Origin: Pseudomonadota bacterium
GTDB taxonomy: Bacteria; Pseudomonadota; Gammaproteobacteria; Burkholderiales; Burkholderiaceae_E
Length of the DNA: 64,000 nucleotides
Assembly: GCA_029779435.1 (NCBI GenBank)
Contig: JAKPAM010000038.1
Span: 1-64,000 of the forward strand
Direction of reading: 5' to 3'
The notes under the pieces: generated by a model
The model's input: the letters and a program-made list of their open reading frames with translations, nothing else
What the model was told of the DNA's origin: nothing
The model's database searches: none
In this document: positions 1 to 9,244 of the stretch, one piece after another
Layout: each line of letters starts with the position of its first letter
How positions within the stretch are numbered: the first letter of the stretch is position 1
Program-made: the position numbers and the translations under genes

Positions 1-3000
1 TCGAACTCAGGCCGCGAAGATCACGGGTCTGGATCGCGGCGATCTGGTCGGTGGTCAGCGAGGCGATCTGGCCGGTGGTCAGCGCAGCGACCTGCGCGGA
101 GGTCAGCGCCACGATGCTGGCTGTGGTCAACGCCGAGACCTGATTGGTGCTGAGCGCTTGCAGGTCGGCCGTCTGGATCGCGGCGACTTGGGCGGTGGTC
201 AGCGTGGCGACCTGGTCGGTCGTCAGCGCAGCGGCTTGAGCGGTCGACAGCGCGGCGATGTGCGCGGTGGACAGTGCAGCGGTCTGCGCGGTCGTCATCG
301 CGGCGAGGTCGGCAGTCTCGATCGCGCCGATCTGGGCCGAGTTCAACGCGCGCAGGTCAGCGGTCTCGATCGCGGCGACCTGGTCCGACGTCAGCGCGGC
401 GATCTGCGCGGTCGTCAACGACGCGACTTGCGCGCTCGACAACGCGGCGATCGTGGCGGTGCCCAGCGAGGCCAGTTGGGCGGTGCCCATCGCCCGTAGA
501 TCGGCCGTCTCGATGGCCATGACTTGCGACGAACTCATCGCACCGACCTGATCGGAGGTCAACGCACCGACTTGCGCCGACGTCAGGCCGGCGACTTGCG
601 CGGTCGTCAGCGCGGCGATGTGGTCGGTGCTGAGCGCGGCGACGGTCGCGGTGCTGAAGCCGGCGATCTGCGCGGTGCCGAGCACGCGCAGGTCGGCCGT
701 TTCGAGCGCGAGGACCTGAGCCGAGGTCAGGGAGCCGACTTGCGCGGTGGTCAGCGCGGCGACTTGCGCGGTGGTCAGCGCGATGACGCTGTCAGTGGTC
801 AGCGCCTGGATCTGCGCCGAGCCCAGGCCGCGCAGATCCGAGGTCTGGATAGCGGCGATCTGGTCGGTGGTCAGCGAAGCGATCTGGCCGGTGGTCAGCG
901 CAGCGACCTGCGCGGAGGTCAGCGCGACGATGCTGGCGGTGATCAGCGAAGCGACCTGATTGGTGCTGAGCGCTTGCAGATCGCGGGTTTCGATCGCGGC
1001 GACTTGGGCGGTGCTCAGCGCGGCGAGTTGATCGGTGGTCAGCGCAGCGGCTTGGGCCGTCGACAGTGCGGCGATGTGCGCGGTCGAGAGGGCCGCGGTT
1101 TGTGCGGTCGTCATCGCGGCCAGGTCGGCGGTTTCGATCGCAGCGATCTGGGCCGAGTTCAACGCACGCAGGTCAGCGGTCTCGATGGCGGCGATCTGAT
1201 CCGACGTCAGCGCGGCGATCTGCGCGGTGGTCAGCGACGCGATCTGCGCCGAACTCAGCGCAGCGATCGTATCGGTGCCCAGCGCCTGGATCTGGGCCGA
1301 ACCCAGCGTCCGCAGGTCGGCGGTTTCGATGGCCGCGACCTGCGCGGTGCTCATCACGCCGAATTGATCGGACGTCAGCGCACCGACCTGTGCCGATGTG
1401 AGGCCGGCGATCTGGGCCGAGGTCAGACCCGGTACTTGATCCGTCGTCAGCGAGGCGACCTGGGCCGTCGACAGCGCGGCGACCTGGACAGTGGTCAGCG
1501 AGGCCAGTTGCGTGGTGCTCAACGCAGCCAGGTCTTGTGTCTCGATGGCCCGGATCTGGGCCGAGTTCAACGCACGCAGGTCAGCGGTCTCGATGGCGGC
1601 GACCTGGTCCGACGTCAGTGCGGCGATCTGGGCCGTGGTCAGCGAAGCGACTTGCGCGCTCGACAACGCGACGATCGTGGCGGTGCCCAGCGAGGCCAGT
1701 TGGGCGGTGCCCATCGCCCGCAGGTCGGCCGTCTCGATGGCCATCACCTGCGACGAGCTCATCGCGCCGACCTGGTCGGAGGTTAGTGCACCGACTTGCG
1801 CCGACGTCAGGCCGGCGACTTGCGCGGTCGTCAGTGCAGCGATGTGGTCGGAACTGAGCGCGGCGACGGTCGCCGTGCTGAAGCCGGCGATCTGCGCGGT
1901 GCTGAGTACGCGCAGGTCGGCCGTTTCCAACGCCAGGATCTGGGCCGAGCTCAGCGAGGCGACCTGGGCGGTCGACAGCGCGGCAACCTGTGCGGTGGTC
2001 AGCGCGACGATCGCATCGGTGGTCAGCGCCTGGATCTGTGCCGAGCCCAGGCCGCGCAGATCCGAGGTCTGGATAGCGGCGATCTGGTCGGTGGTCAGCG
2101 AAGCGATCTGGCCGGTGGTCAGCGCGGCGACCTGCGTGGAGGTCAGCGCCACGATGCTGGCTGTGGTCAGCGAAGCGACCTGATTGGTGCCGAGGGCCTG
2201 CAGGTCGCGGGTCTCGATCGCGGCGACTTGCGCGGTCGTCAGCGCGGTAAGTTGATCGGTGGTCAGCGCAGCAGCTTGGGCGGTCGACAGTGCGGCGATC
2301 TGTGCGGTCGAGAGGGCCGCGGTCTGCGCGGTCGTCATCGCGGCGAGGTCGGCGGTTTCGATCGCGCCGATCTGGGCCGAGTTCAACGCGCGCAGGTCAG
2401 CGGTCTCGATCGCGGCGATCTGGTCGGACGTCAATGCGGCGATCTGCGCGGTCGTCAGCGACGCGACTTGCGCGCTCGACAACGCGGCGATCGTGGCGGT
2501 ACCGAGCGAGGCCAGTTGAGCCGTACCCATCGCTCGCAGGTCGGCTGTCTCGATGGCCATCACCTGCGACGAGCTCATCGCACCGACCTGATCGGAGGTC
2601 AGCGCACCGACTTGCGCCGACGTCAGGCCGGCGACCTGTGCGGTCGTCAGTGCAGCGATATGGTCGGAACTGAGTGCGGCGACGGTTGCCGTGCTGAAGC
2701 CGGCGATCTGCGCGGTGCCGAGCACGCGAAGGTCCGCCGTTTCGAGCGCGAGGACCTGGGCCGAGGTCAGGGAGCCGACTTGCGCGCTGGACAATGCGGC
2801 GACTTGCGCGGTGGTCAGCGCGACGACGGCGTCGGTGGTCAACGCCTGGATCTGTGCCGAGCCCAGGCCGCGCAGATCCGAGGTCTGGATAGCGGCGATC
2901 TGGTCGGTGGTCAGCGAAGCGATCTGGCCAGTGGTCAACGCGGCGACCTGCGCGGAGGTCAGCGCCACGATGCTGGCGGTGGTCAGCGAAGCGACTTGGT

Positions 3001-3826
3001 CGGTGCCGAGGGCTTGCAGATCGCGGGTTTCGATCGCGGCGACTTGGGCGGTGCTCAGCGCATCGAGTTGATCAGTGGTCAGCGCGGCGGCCTGCGCGGT
3101 CGACAGCGCGGCCACCTGCGCGGGGGTCAATGCGGAAACCTGGGCGGTACCCAGGGCAGCGAGGTCGGCGGTCTCGATCGCAGCGATCTGAGCCGAGTTC
3201 AGCGCGCGCAGGTCAGCGGTCTCGATGGCCGCAACCTGGTTCGACGTCAGCGCGACGATCTGCGCGGTGGTCAGCGCGCCGACCTGATGGGAACCCAGCC
3301 CGGCCACCGCGTCGGTGGACAGCGCGGCGATCTGCGCCGAGCTGAGCGCACGCAGGTCGGCGGTCTCGAATGCGGCGGCCTGCGCGCTGGATAGCGCGGC
3401 GACCTGGCCGGTCGTCAGCGAGGCGGCTTGCGACGTCGTCAGCGCGATGATCTGCGTCGATCCCAGGCTGCCGATCTGGTCGGTCGTCAACGCGGCGATG
3501 CCGGCCGTGCCGATCGCGGCGACCTGCGTATTGGTCAGCGCCCGCAGATCGGCGGTTTCGATGGCGGTCAACTGCTCGGTCGTCAACGCACGGATCTGGC
3601 CGGTCGTCAGCGCGGCGACATGGCTGGTGCTCAACGCCGCGATGGCGTCTGTGGTCAATCCGGAGACTGCCGCGGTCGTCAGCGCGCGAATCTGAACCGT
3701 CGAGAATGCCCCGATGTGATCGGTCGTCAACGCCTGGACATGCGCCGAACCCAGTGCGGCGATTTCCGACGTCGGCAAGACAGCGATGGTTGCAGTCGAA
3801 AGCGCCGCGATCTGAGCGGAGTTGAA
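1..3826 (-). repeat. 24-bp tandem repeat array with 816/408-bp higher-order repeats
   Basis: A continuous array of degenerate 24-bp units underlies the octapeptide protein. Longer blocks recur: the segment starting aggtctggat (gggtct in the first copy) lies at 25, 841, 2065 and 2881, separated by 816, 1224 and 816 bp, which is 34, 51 and 34 units. The segment around gttcaacgc lies at 341, 1157, 1565, 2381 and 3197, separated by 816, 408, 816 and 816 bp. Growth by duplication of blocks of 17 or 34 units explains this. The array should be prone to recombination and to assembly error. Confidence 0.9.
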
Positions 3827-3844
3827 AGTCTCAAGGATTGCCAT
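1..3844 (-). CDS. Giant octapeptide-repeat protein, 3' part beyond the left edge
   Basis: The frame opens at ATG 3844 and runs without a stop to the left edge, giving at least 1281 residues. From residue 7 the visible protein is only an eight-residue repeat, about 159 copies in unbroken register, consensus L-[TS]-[TS]-x-[QDA]-[VI]-x-A. Acidic variants such as IETADLRA recur mostly every sixth unit. No signal peptide, membrane segment or separate N-terminal domain is seen. If the protein is exported, the signal must lie in the missing C-terminus; a type I-secreted adhesin is one possibility, which is inference. The ribosome site is weak: a GGGG run lies about 6 nt before the ATG. The Thr/Ser pair followed by Gln could cap a short helix, so a helical solenoid is possible but unproven. 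Plus-strand frames here are also open, but only because the DNA is repetitive. I do not recognise a characterised family. I am sure of the frame and the repeat, not of the function. Confidence 0.85.
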   Translation of the reverse strand, partial: MAILETFNSAQIAALSTATIAVLPTSEIAALGSAHVQALTTDHIGAFSTVQIRALTTAAVSGLTTDAIAALSTSHVAALTTGQIRALTTEQLTAIETADLRALTNTQVAAIGTAGIAALTTDQIGSLGSTQIIALTTSQAASLTTGQVAALSSAQAAAFETADLRALSSAQIAALSTDAVAGLGSHQVGALTTAQIVALTSNQVAAIETADLRALNSAQIAAIETADLAALGTAQVSALTPAQVAALSTAQAAALTTDQLDALSTAQVAAIETRDLQALGTDQVASLTTASIVALTSAQVAALTTGQIASLTTDQIAAIQTSDLRGLGSAQIQALTTDAVVALTTAQVAALSSAQVGSLTSAQVLALETADLRVLGTAQIAGFSTATVAALSSDHIAALTTAQVAGLTSAQVGALTSDQVGAMSSSQVMAIETADLRAMGTAQLASLGTATIAALSSAQVASLTTAQIAALTSDQIAAIETADLRALNSAQIGAIETADLAAMTTAQTAALSTAQIAALSTAQAAALTTDQLTALTTAQVAAIETRDLQALGTNQVASLTTASIVALTSTQVAALTTGQIASLTTDQIAAIQTSDLRGLGSAQIQALTTDAIVALTTAQVAALSTAQVASLSSAQILALETADLRVLSTAQIAGFSTATVAALSSDHIAALTTAQVAGLTSAQVGALTSDQVGAMSSSQVMAIETADLRAMGTAQLASLGTATIVALSSAQVASLTTAQIAALTSDQVAAIETADLRALNSAQIRAIETQDLAALSTTQLASLTTVQVAALSTAQVASLTTDQVPGLTSAQIAGLTSAQVGALTSDQFGVMSTAQVAAIETADLRTLGSAQIQALGTDTIAALSSAQIASLTTAQIAALTSDQIAAIETADLRALNSAQIAAIETADLAAMTTAQTAALSTAHIAALSTAQAAALTTDQLAALSTAQVAAIETRDLQALSTNQVASLITASIVALTSAQVAALTTGQIASLTTDQIAAIQTSDLRGLGSAQIQALTTDSVIALTTAQVAALTTAQVGSLTSAQVLALETADLRVLGTAQIAGFSTATVAALSTDHIAALTTAQVAGLTSAQVGALTSDQVGAMSSSQVMAIETADLRAMGTAQLASLGTATIAALSSAQVASLTTAQIAALTSDQVAAIETADLRALNSAQIGAIETADLAAMTTAQTAALSTAHIAALSTAQAAALTTDQVATLTTAQVAAIQTADLQALSTNQVSALTTASIVALTSAQVAALTTGQIASLTTDQIAAIQTRDLRGLSS

Positions 3845-4046
3845 TAATGACCCCAAGCGGACCGTGTCTGCAGTAAGACAGCGGGCGCCAAGTTAGCGTT
3901 CAAGATGCAGAAAACGCCGCAGTATCTTGATAGATAAGGACATTTTCCGAAACATTTTTTTGCAATCGGGATCGAGACGATTCGGATTCGTAGCTTGGCC
4001 GACACAGCTCCTGGCCGGCCTGGGGGCTGTGGGTTCGGAAGCAAAC

Positions 4047-4106
4047 GTCACGTCGCGTCACAATTCCGCCTGCAACACGACAGTGATAAATGTCACGTGA
4101 AGTGAC
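4047..4106. promoter_or_regulatory. Cluster of GTCAC boxes, possible operator
   Basis: In the 500-bp gap between the octapeptide gene and metX, GTCAC occurs at 4047-4051 and 4057-4061 as a direct repeat with 10-bp spacing. It recurs at 4092-4096, facing GTGAC at 4102-4106 as a perfect inverted repeat with a 5-bp spacer, again 10 bp apart. Helical-turn spacing is what a dimeric regulator would need. The boxes lie about 200 bp upstream of the minus-strand gene and upstream of the metX riboswitch, so either could be the target. The rest of 3845-4228 is relatively AT-rich with no convincing gene. Confidence 0.35.
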
Positions 4107-4229
4107 GACGATGCGAAGCCGACGGGAAGCAGGTTCGACCGCTGCGCTGAGCTTGTGGCGGTTTGGACACAACACGCGGCGATCGCGCCGACCTCCGTTC
4201 GATCGCCGTTTCGTTGTAGGATCCGCAAT

Positions 4230-4284
4230 GGCGCCGATTTGAGATCAGCTTGCGGGCGCTTGATAAATACGGCTAAAGCGGTGC
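4230..4284 (+). promoter_or_regulatory. SAM-II riboswitch upstream of metX
   Basis: The segment carries the hallmarks of the SAM-II (metA/metX) aptamer. The P1 arms GGCGCC (4230-4235) and GGCGCT (4255-4260) can form six pairs including one G-U. The first loop starts GATTTGAG, and the 3' part reads TTGATAAATACGG followed by CTAAAGCGG, close to the reference GUGAUAAAUGUAGCUAAA core. SAM-II RNAs fold into a pseudoknot on binding S-adenosylmethionine and repress methionine genes. The location directly before metX supports the call. The match was made from memory of the family sequence, not by a covariance search. Confidence 0.85.
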
Positions 4285-4296
4285 GACCCATCGGAG

Positions 4297-4331
4297 CGCC
4301 CGGCAGCCCGCGCAGGCTGGTCGGGCGTTTT
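4297..4331 (+). terminator. Terminator hairpin between SAM-II riboswitch and metX
   Basis: CGCCCG (4297-4302) pairs with CGGGCG (4322-4327), and CAGCC (4304-4308) with GGCTG (4315-4319). That makes an 11-bp interrupted stem followed by TTTT (4328-4331). It lies 12 bp past the aptamer and 14 bp before the metX ATG, the layout of a transcriptional attenuator. It suggests that SAM binding ends transcription early, rather than only masking the ribosome site. Confidence 0.75.
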
Positions 4332-4345
4332 CATATGGATCGTTC

Positions 4346-5506
4346 ATGTCTGCATCGGTCGGGGCCGTGACCCCGCAGCGCGCGCGCTTCGACGAGGGGT
4401 TGACCCTGGCGAGCGGTGCGACCTTTCCCGGCTACGAGCTGGTCTACGAGACCTACGGCACGCTGTCGCCGCGGCGCGACAACGCGGTACTGGTCTGCCA
4501 CGCGCTGAACGCGTCGCACCACGTCGCCGGCTGGCATGCCGACAAGCCCAAGGACATCGGGTGGTGGGACAACATGATCGGCCCGGGCCGTCCGCTCGAT
4601 ACCGATCGCTTCTTCGTCGTCGGCGTCAACAATCTGGGCAGTTGCTTCGGGTCGACCGGGCCGATGTCGATCAACCCGGCGACGGGGCGGCCCTGGGGCT
4701 CGGCGTTTCCGGTGCTGACCGTCGAGGATTGGGTCCATACGCAGGCCCGGCTGGCCGATCGACTGGGCATCGAGCGCTTCGCGGCGGTGATGGGCGGCAG
4801 TCTGGGCGGCATGCAGGCGCTGGCGTGGTCGACGCTGTATCCGCAGCGGGTGGCCCATGCGCTGGTGATCGCGTCCACGGCCAAGCTGTCGGCGCAGAAC
4901 ATCGCGTTCAACGAGGTGGCGCGCCGGGCGATCCTGACCGATCCGGAGTTCTTCGGCGGCGGCTTCTACGAGCACGGCACGGTGCCGCGCCGCGGCCTGG
5001 AGGTGGCGCGGATGATCGGCCACATCACGTACCTGTCCGACGATGTGATGGCCGAGCGCTTCGGGCGCGGCCTGCGCGACCGGCAGGTCGACGACGACTA
5101 CCGGTTCACGTTCGACGTCGAGTTCGAGATCGAGTCGTATCTGCGCCACCAGGGAGAGAAGTTCTCCCAGTACTTCGACGCCAACACCTATCTGCTGATC
5201 ACGCGCGCGCTCGACTACTTCGATCCGGCCCGCGCGCACGGCGGCGACCTGACGGCGGCTCTGGCGCCGGCCACGGCCGATTTCTTCATCGCGTCGTTCA
5301 CGACCGATTGGCGGTTCTCGCCGGAGCGCAGCCGCGAGATCGTCGAAGCGCTGCTGAACAACCGCCGCAACGTGACTTACGCAGAGATCGATGCGCCCCA
5401 CGGCCACGACGCGTTCCTGCTCGATGATCCGCAATATCACGCGATGGTGCGCGCTTATTTCAACAACATCGCGGAACGACTGACGAAACAAGGGGGGCAG
5501 GCCTGA
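4346..5506 (+). CDS. metX: Homoserine O-acyltransferase MetX
   Basis: A 386-residue alpha/beta-hydrolase-fold enzyme that acylates the hydroxyl of L-homoserine in the first committed step of methionine synthesis (cytoplasmic). The nucleophile elbow GGSLGG puts the catalytic serine at about residue 152. The C-terminal HGHD near residue 354 supplies the histidine, and an aspartate in SFTTDW (about 317) would complete the triad. Length is normal for MetX. Whether acetyl-CoA or succinyl-CoA is the donor cannot be told by eye; many betaproteobacterial MetX proteins use succinyl-CoA. The gene sits under the SAM-II riboswitch and terminator. Its TGA overlaps the ATG of metW (TGATG), so the two are co-translated. 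Confidence 0.95.
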   Translation: MSASVGAVTPQRARFDEGLTLASGATFPGYELVYETYGTLSPRRDNAVLVCHALNASHHVAGWHADKPKDIGWWDNMIGPGRPLDTDRFFVVGVNNLGSCFGSTGPMSINPATGRPWGSAFPVLTVEDWVHTQARLADRLGIERFAAVMGGSLGGMQALAWSTLYPQRVAHALVIASTAKLSAQNIAFNEVARRAILTDPEFFGGGFYEHGTVPRRGLEVARMIGHITYLSDDVMAERFGRGLRDRQVDDDYRFTFDVEFEIESYLRHQGEKFSQYFDANTYLLITRALDYFDPARAHGGDLTAALAPATADFFIASFTTDWRFSPERSREIVEALLNNRRNVTYAEIDAPHGHDAFLLDDPQYHAMVRAYFNNIAERLTKQGGQA

Positions 5507-6105
5507 TGTCCGAACCTGTCCACGCCCTGCGTCCCGACCTGCAGTGCATCGCCGACTGGGTACGGCCGGGCGCCCGCGTGCTCGACCTGGGCTGCGGGGA
5601 TGGCGCGCTGCTCGGTTACCTGCAGACGCGCAAGGGCTGCCATGGCTATGGCGTCGAGATCGACGACAAGGCGGTCCTGCGCTGCGCGCAGCGCGGCATC
5701 AACGTGATCCAGCAAAACATCGAAGAAGGGCTCGGCATGTTCAATTCCGAGCAGTTCGACGTGGTGATCTCGTCGATGGCGATCCAGGCGACGCACAAGA
5801 CCGAGCAGGTGCTCAGCGAGATGAGCCGGATCGGCAAGGAGGGCGTCGTGTCGTTTCCGAACTTCGGCCATTGGACGCACGCGTGGTCGCTGCTGCGCGG
5901 ACACATGCCGATGTCCCGGACGATGCCCTATCAGTGGTACGACACGCCGAACCTGCACCTGGCGACGATCCCGGATTTCGAGTCGTTCCTGCAGGACCAT
6001 GACCTGGTCATCACCAGCCGCGCGTTCCTGGCGGCCGGCCGGCCGGTGCGGGCGCTGGCCGAGTTGCGGGCGACGCAGGCGATCTATCGCTTTCGTCGCC
6101 GCTGA
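5506..6105 (+). CDS. metW: Methionine biosynthesis protein MetW (methyltransferase fold)
   Basis: A 199-residue protein with a class I methyltransferase glycine motif, VLDLGCGDG, at about residues 25-33. It has the typical MetW run NIEEGLGMF and the PNFGHW segment near residue 122. MetW is encoded next to metX in many proteobacteria and is needed for methionine synthesis in several of them, probably through MetX; its own chemistry is not settled. Start and stop are fixed by the one-base overlap with metX. Transcription is presumably shared, and so under SAM control. Confidence 0.95.
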   Translation: MSEPVHALRPDLQCIADWVRPGARVLDLGCGDGALLGYLQTRKGCHGYGVEIDDKAVLRCAQRGINVIQQNIEEGLGMFNSEQFDVVISSMAIQATHKTEQVLSEMSRIGKEGVVSFPNFGHWTHAWSLLRGHMPMSRTMPYQWYDTPNLHLATIPDFESFLQDHDLVITSRAFLAAGRPVRALAELRATQAIYRFRRR

Positions 6106-6136
6106 TCGATCGCCGATCGCTCGCGCCATGGTCTGC

Positions 6137-6166
6137 TTGACAAGCGCCCGGCGTTGAGCGGATCAT
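6137..6166 (+). promoter_or_regulatory. Candidate sigma-70 promoter for leuL-leuA
   Basis: A perfect TTGACA (6137-6142) is followed after 18 bp by GATCAT (6161-6166), which matches four of six positions of the -10 consensus. A start site about 7 bp downstream would fall almost on the ATG of the leader peptide at 6173, so the leader could be translated from a leaderless or near-leaderless transcript. Confidence 0.45.
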
Positions 6167-6172
6167 AAAAAG

Positions 6173-6328
6173 ATGTCCATGCAGCCCGTCACCCGCTCGA
6201 CCCCTCCCGGCGCCCGCGCCGCGGCGGTTGCGTCGGCTCACGCCGGGTCGGTTTCTGCTGCTGCGGCCTGCTCCGCTGCGTCGATTCGCGCCGATCTGCT
6301 CGGCGCGCTGCTGCTACTGCGCCGCTAG
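6173..6328 (+). CDS. leuL: Leucine-rich leader peptide of leuA
   Basis: A 51-codon frame between metW and leuA that ends in LLGALLLLRR and TAG. Six of eight consecutive codons (CTG CTC GGC GCG CTG CTG CTA CTG) specify leucine, including the rare CTA, and then come two arginines and the stop. That is the signature of a leader peptide whose ribosome stalls when leucyl-tRNA is short. ATG 6179 is an alternative start. No Shine-Dalgarno is seen, in keeping with the candidate promoter lying immediately upstream. The peptide itself probably has no function. Confidence 0.6.
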   Translation: MSMQPVTRSTPPGARAAAVASAHAGSVSAAAACSAASIRADLLGALLLLRR

Positions 6329-6343
6329 GCGCACAAATCTTTT
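6318..6343 (+). terminator. Hairpin with T-tract at the end of leuL, candidate attenuator
   Basis: TGCGCC (6318-6323) and GGCGCA (6328-6333) form a perfect 6-bp stem around a GCTA loop. A T-rich tail follows and ends in TTTT (6340-6343). The hairpin overlaps the last codons and stop of the leucine leader, so ribosome position could decide whether it forms. A second hairpin further on, TGGCC/GGCCA near 6375-6393, could be part of an alternative fold. Confidence 0.45.
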
Positions 6344-6462
6344 CCCCCCATCACCCGTGTCGACGCCGTGGCCTTCAAAATGGCCAAGGGGTCCGCGCAT
6401 GCATCTACCGGCCTGATCGCGCACTCTCGGTGCCCGGGCCGGACGTCCAGATTCCATCCTGA

Positions 6463-8232
<1,770 letters not shown>

Positions 8233-8278
8233 CGGCGATCGAGGCGGCGCGGCGGCGGGCGAGCGCGCCGGCGCCTCC

Positions 8279-9196
8279 TCAAGCGGCGATCGCCGGCGCC
8301 GTCGTTGGAATGGCCCGCGACGTGCTGATCGGCAGGTCGGTCGGCCGCGGCAGCCGGATGTCGCTGGACAGGTCTTCGAGCGCGCGCGCCTGGACGCGCC
8401 GTGCCACGCAGGTGGCCGAGCCGAAGACCGTCGCGGACGCCGTCTCCGTCGCGTCGCGGCCCGTGCCGAGCCGCACGTGACCGGTGGTCGCCGCGATGCC
8501 TGTCGGATCGAACAGATACCACCGGCCGCTCAGGAACACCTCGACGTGCGCGTGGAAATCCTCGGCGGGCCGCCCCGTCGCCGCGGCGCGGCCGCTTCCC
8601 GAATCGATGCTGCTGACCAGGCGCGCCGGCACGTTCAACGCTCGGCACAACGCGATCATCAAGTGCGCCATGTCCCGGCTGCCGCCGCGCCGGCTGGCCA
8701 GCGTATCGACCGCCGATGCCTGCGGGCCCGCCGCGTGGGGACCCGATGCGTCGGGGTCGAATGCGATCTGTTCACGAACCCATCGCGCGATGGCGACGAT
8801 GCGCCGATATCCGGGCGGCTGTTGGCCGAACGCGCGTAGTGCGGCGGGCATCAACGCGTCCGATTCGCAATAGCGGCTCGGCGCCAGGTACGGTAGCGTC
8901 GACAGCGGCAGCGCATGGACCGGCATCTCGGCCAGCGTGCGCGGATCGTGGGTCGCGTGCTGGATGTCGACGACGAAGCGGGACTCGATCTCGACCGAGC
9001 CCATCGCGGGAATACGCAGCAGTCGCGTGCCGTCCTGGTGGATGAGGCCGTCGCACATGCCCGTCTCGCCGCGGATGTCGATCTGCTCGCGCACGACCGT
9101 CTGGTGCGGCGAGATGGCCGGCTCGATGTTGAGAACGAGAGTACTGGGCGTGTGCACCTTGTACCGGAGATGAATCAGGCAGTCGAGCCGAACCAT
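8279..9196 (-). CDS. Transglutaminase-like protein with catalytic Cys replaced by Ser
   Basis: A 305-residue protein with an N-terminal beta-rich domain and a transglutaminase-like core. The core shows RRGGSRDMAHLMIALCRAL near 168-187, then DFHAHVEVF and LFDPTG, which carry the expected histidine and aspartate. In the family the first motif normally reads G-x-C-R-D. Here the nucleophile position (about residue 173) is serine, codon AGC at 8678-8680. Cysteine-protease-type chemistry is therefore doubtful; the protein may be a binding domain or have altered activity. No signal peptide is obvious. It lies tail to tail with leuA and ends 47 bp from it. Confidence 0.8.
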   Translation of the reverse strand: MVRLDCLIHLRYKVHTPSTLVLNIEPAISPHQTVVREQIDIRGETGMCDGLIHQDGTRLLRIPAMGSVEIESRFVVDIQHATHDPRTLAEMPVHALPLSTLPYLAPSRYCESDALMPAALRAFGQQPPGYRRIVAIARWVREQIAFDPDASGPHAAGPQASAVDTLASRRGGSRDMAHLMIALCRALNVPARLVSSIDSGSGRAAATGRPAEDFHAHVEVFLSGRWYLFDPTGIAATTGHVRLGTGRDATETASATVFGSATCVARRVQARALEDLSSDIRLPRPTDLPISTSRAIPTTAPAIAA

Positions 9197-9244
9197 GGGC
9201 GCTCCGTGCGTCGCATCGATGAAGAGGATGGCGGCGGGAAGCCG

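Noticed and set aside
1-3826. CRISPR array
   Set aside because: Units are contiguous 24-bp coding repeats without unique spacers, and no cas genes are nearby.
158-3847. Long plus-strand frames rich in Arg, Gln, Gly and Asp across the repeat array
   Set aside because: They exist because a 24-bp repeat keeps all frames open. The minus frame has a proper start, unbroken octad register and conserved hydrophobic positions.
4239-4267. Sigma-70 promoter TTGAGA-17-GATAAA before metX
   Set aside because: Both elements fall inside conserved SAM-II riboswitch positions, which explain the sequence better.
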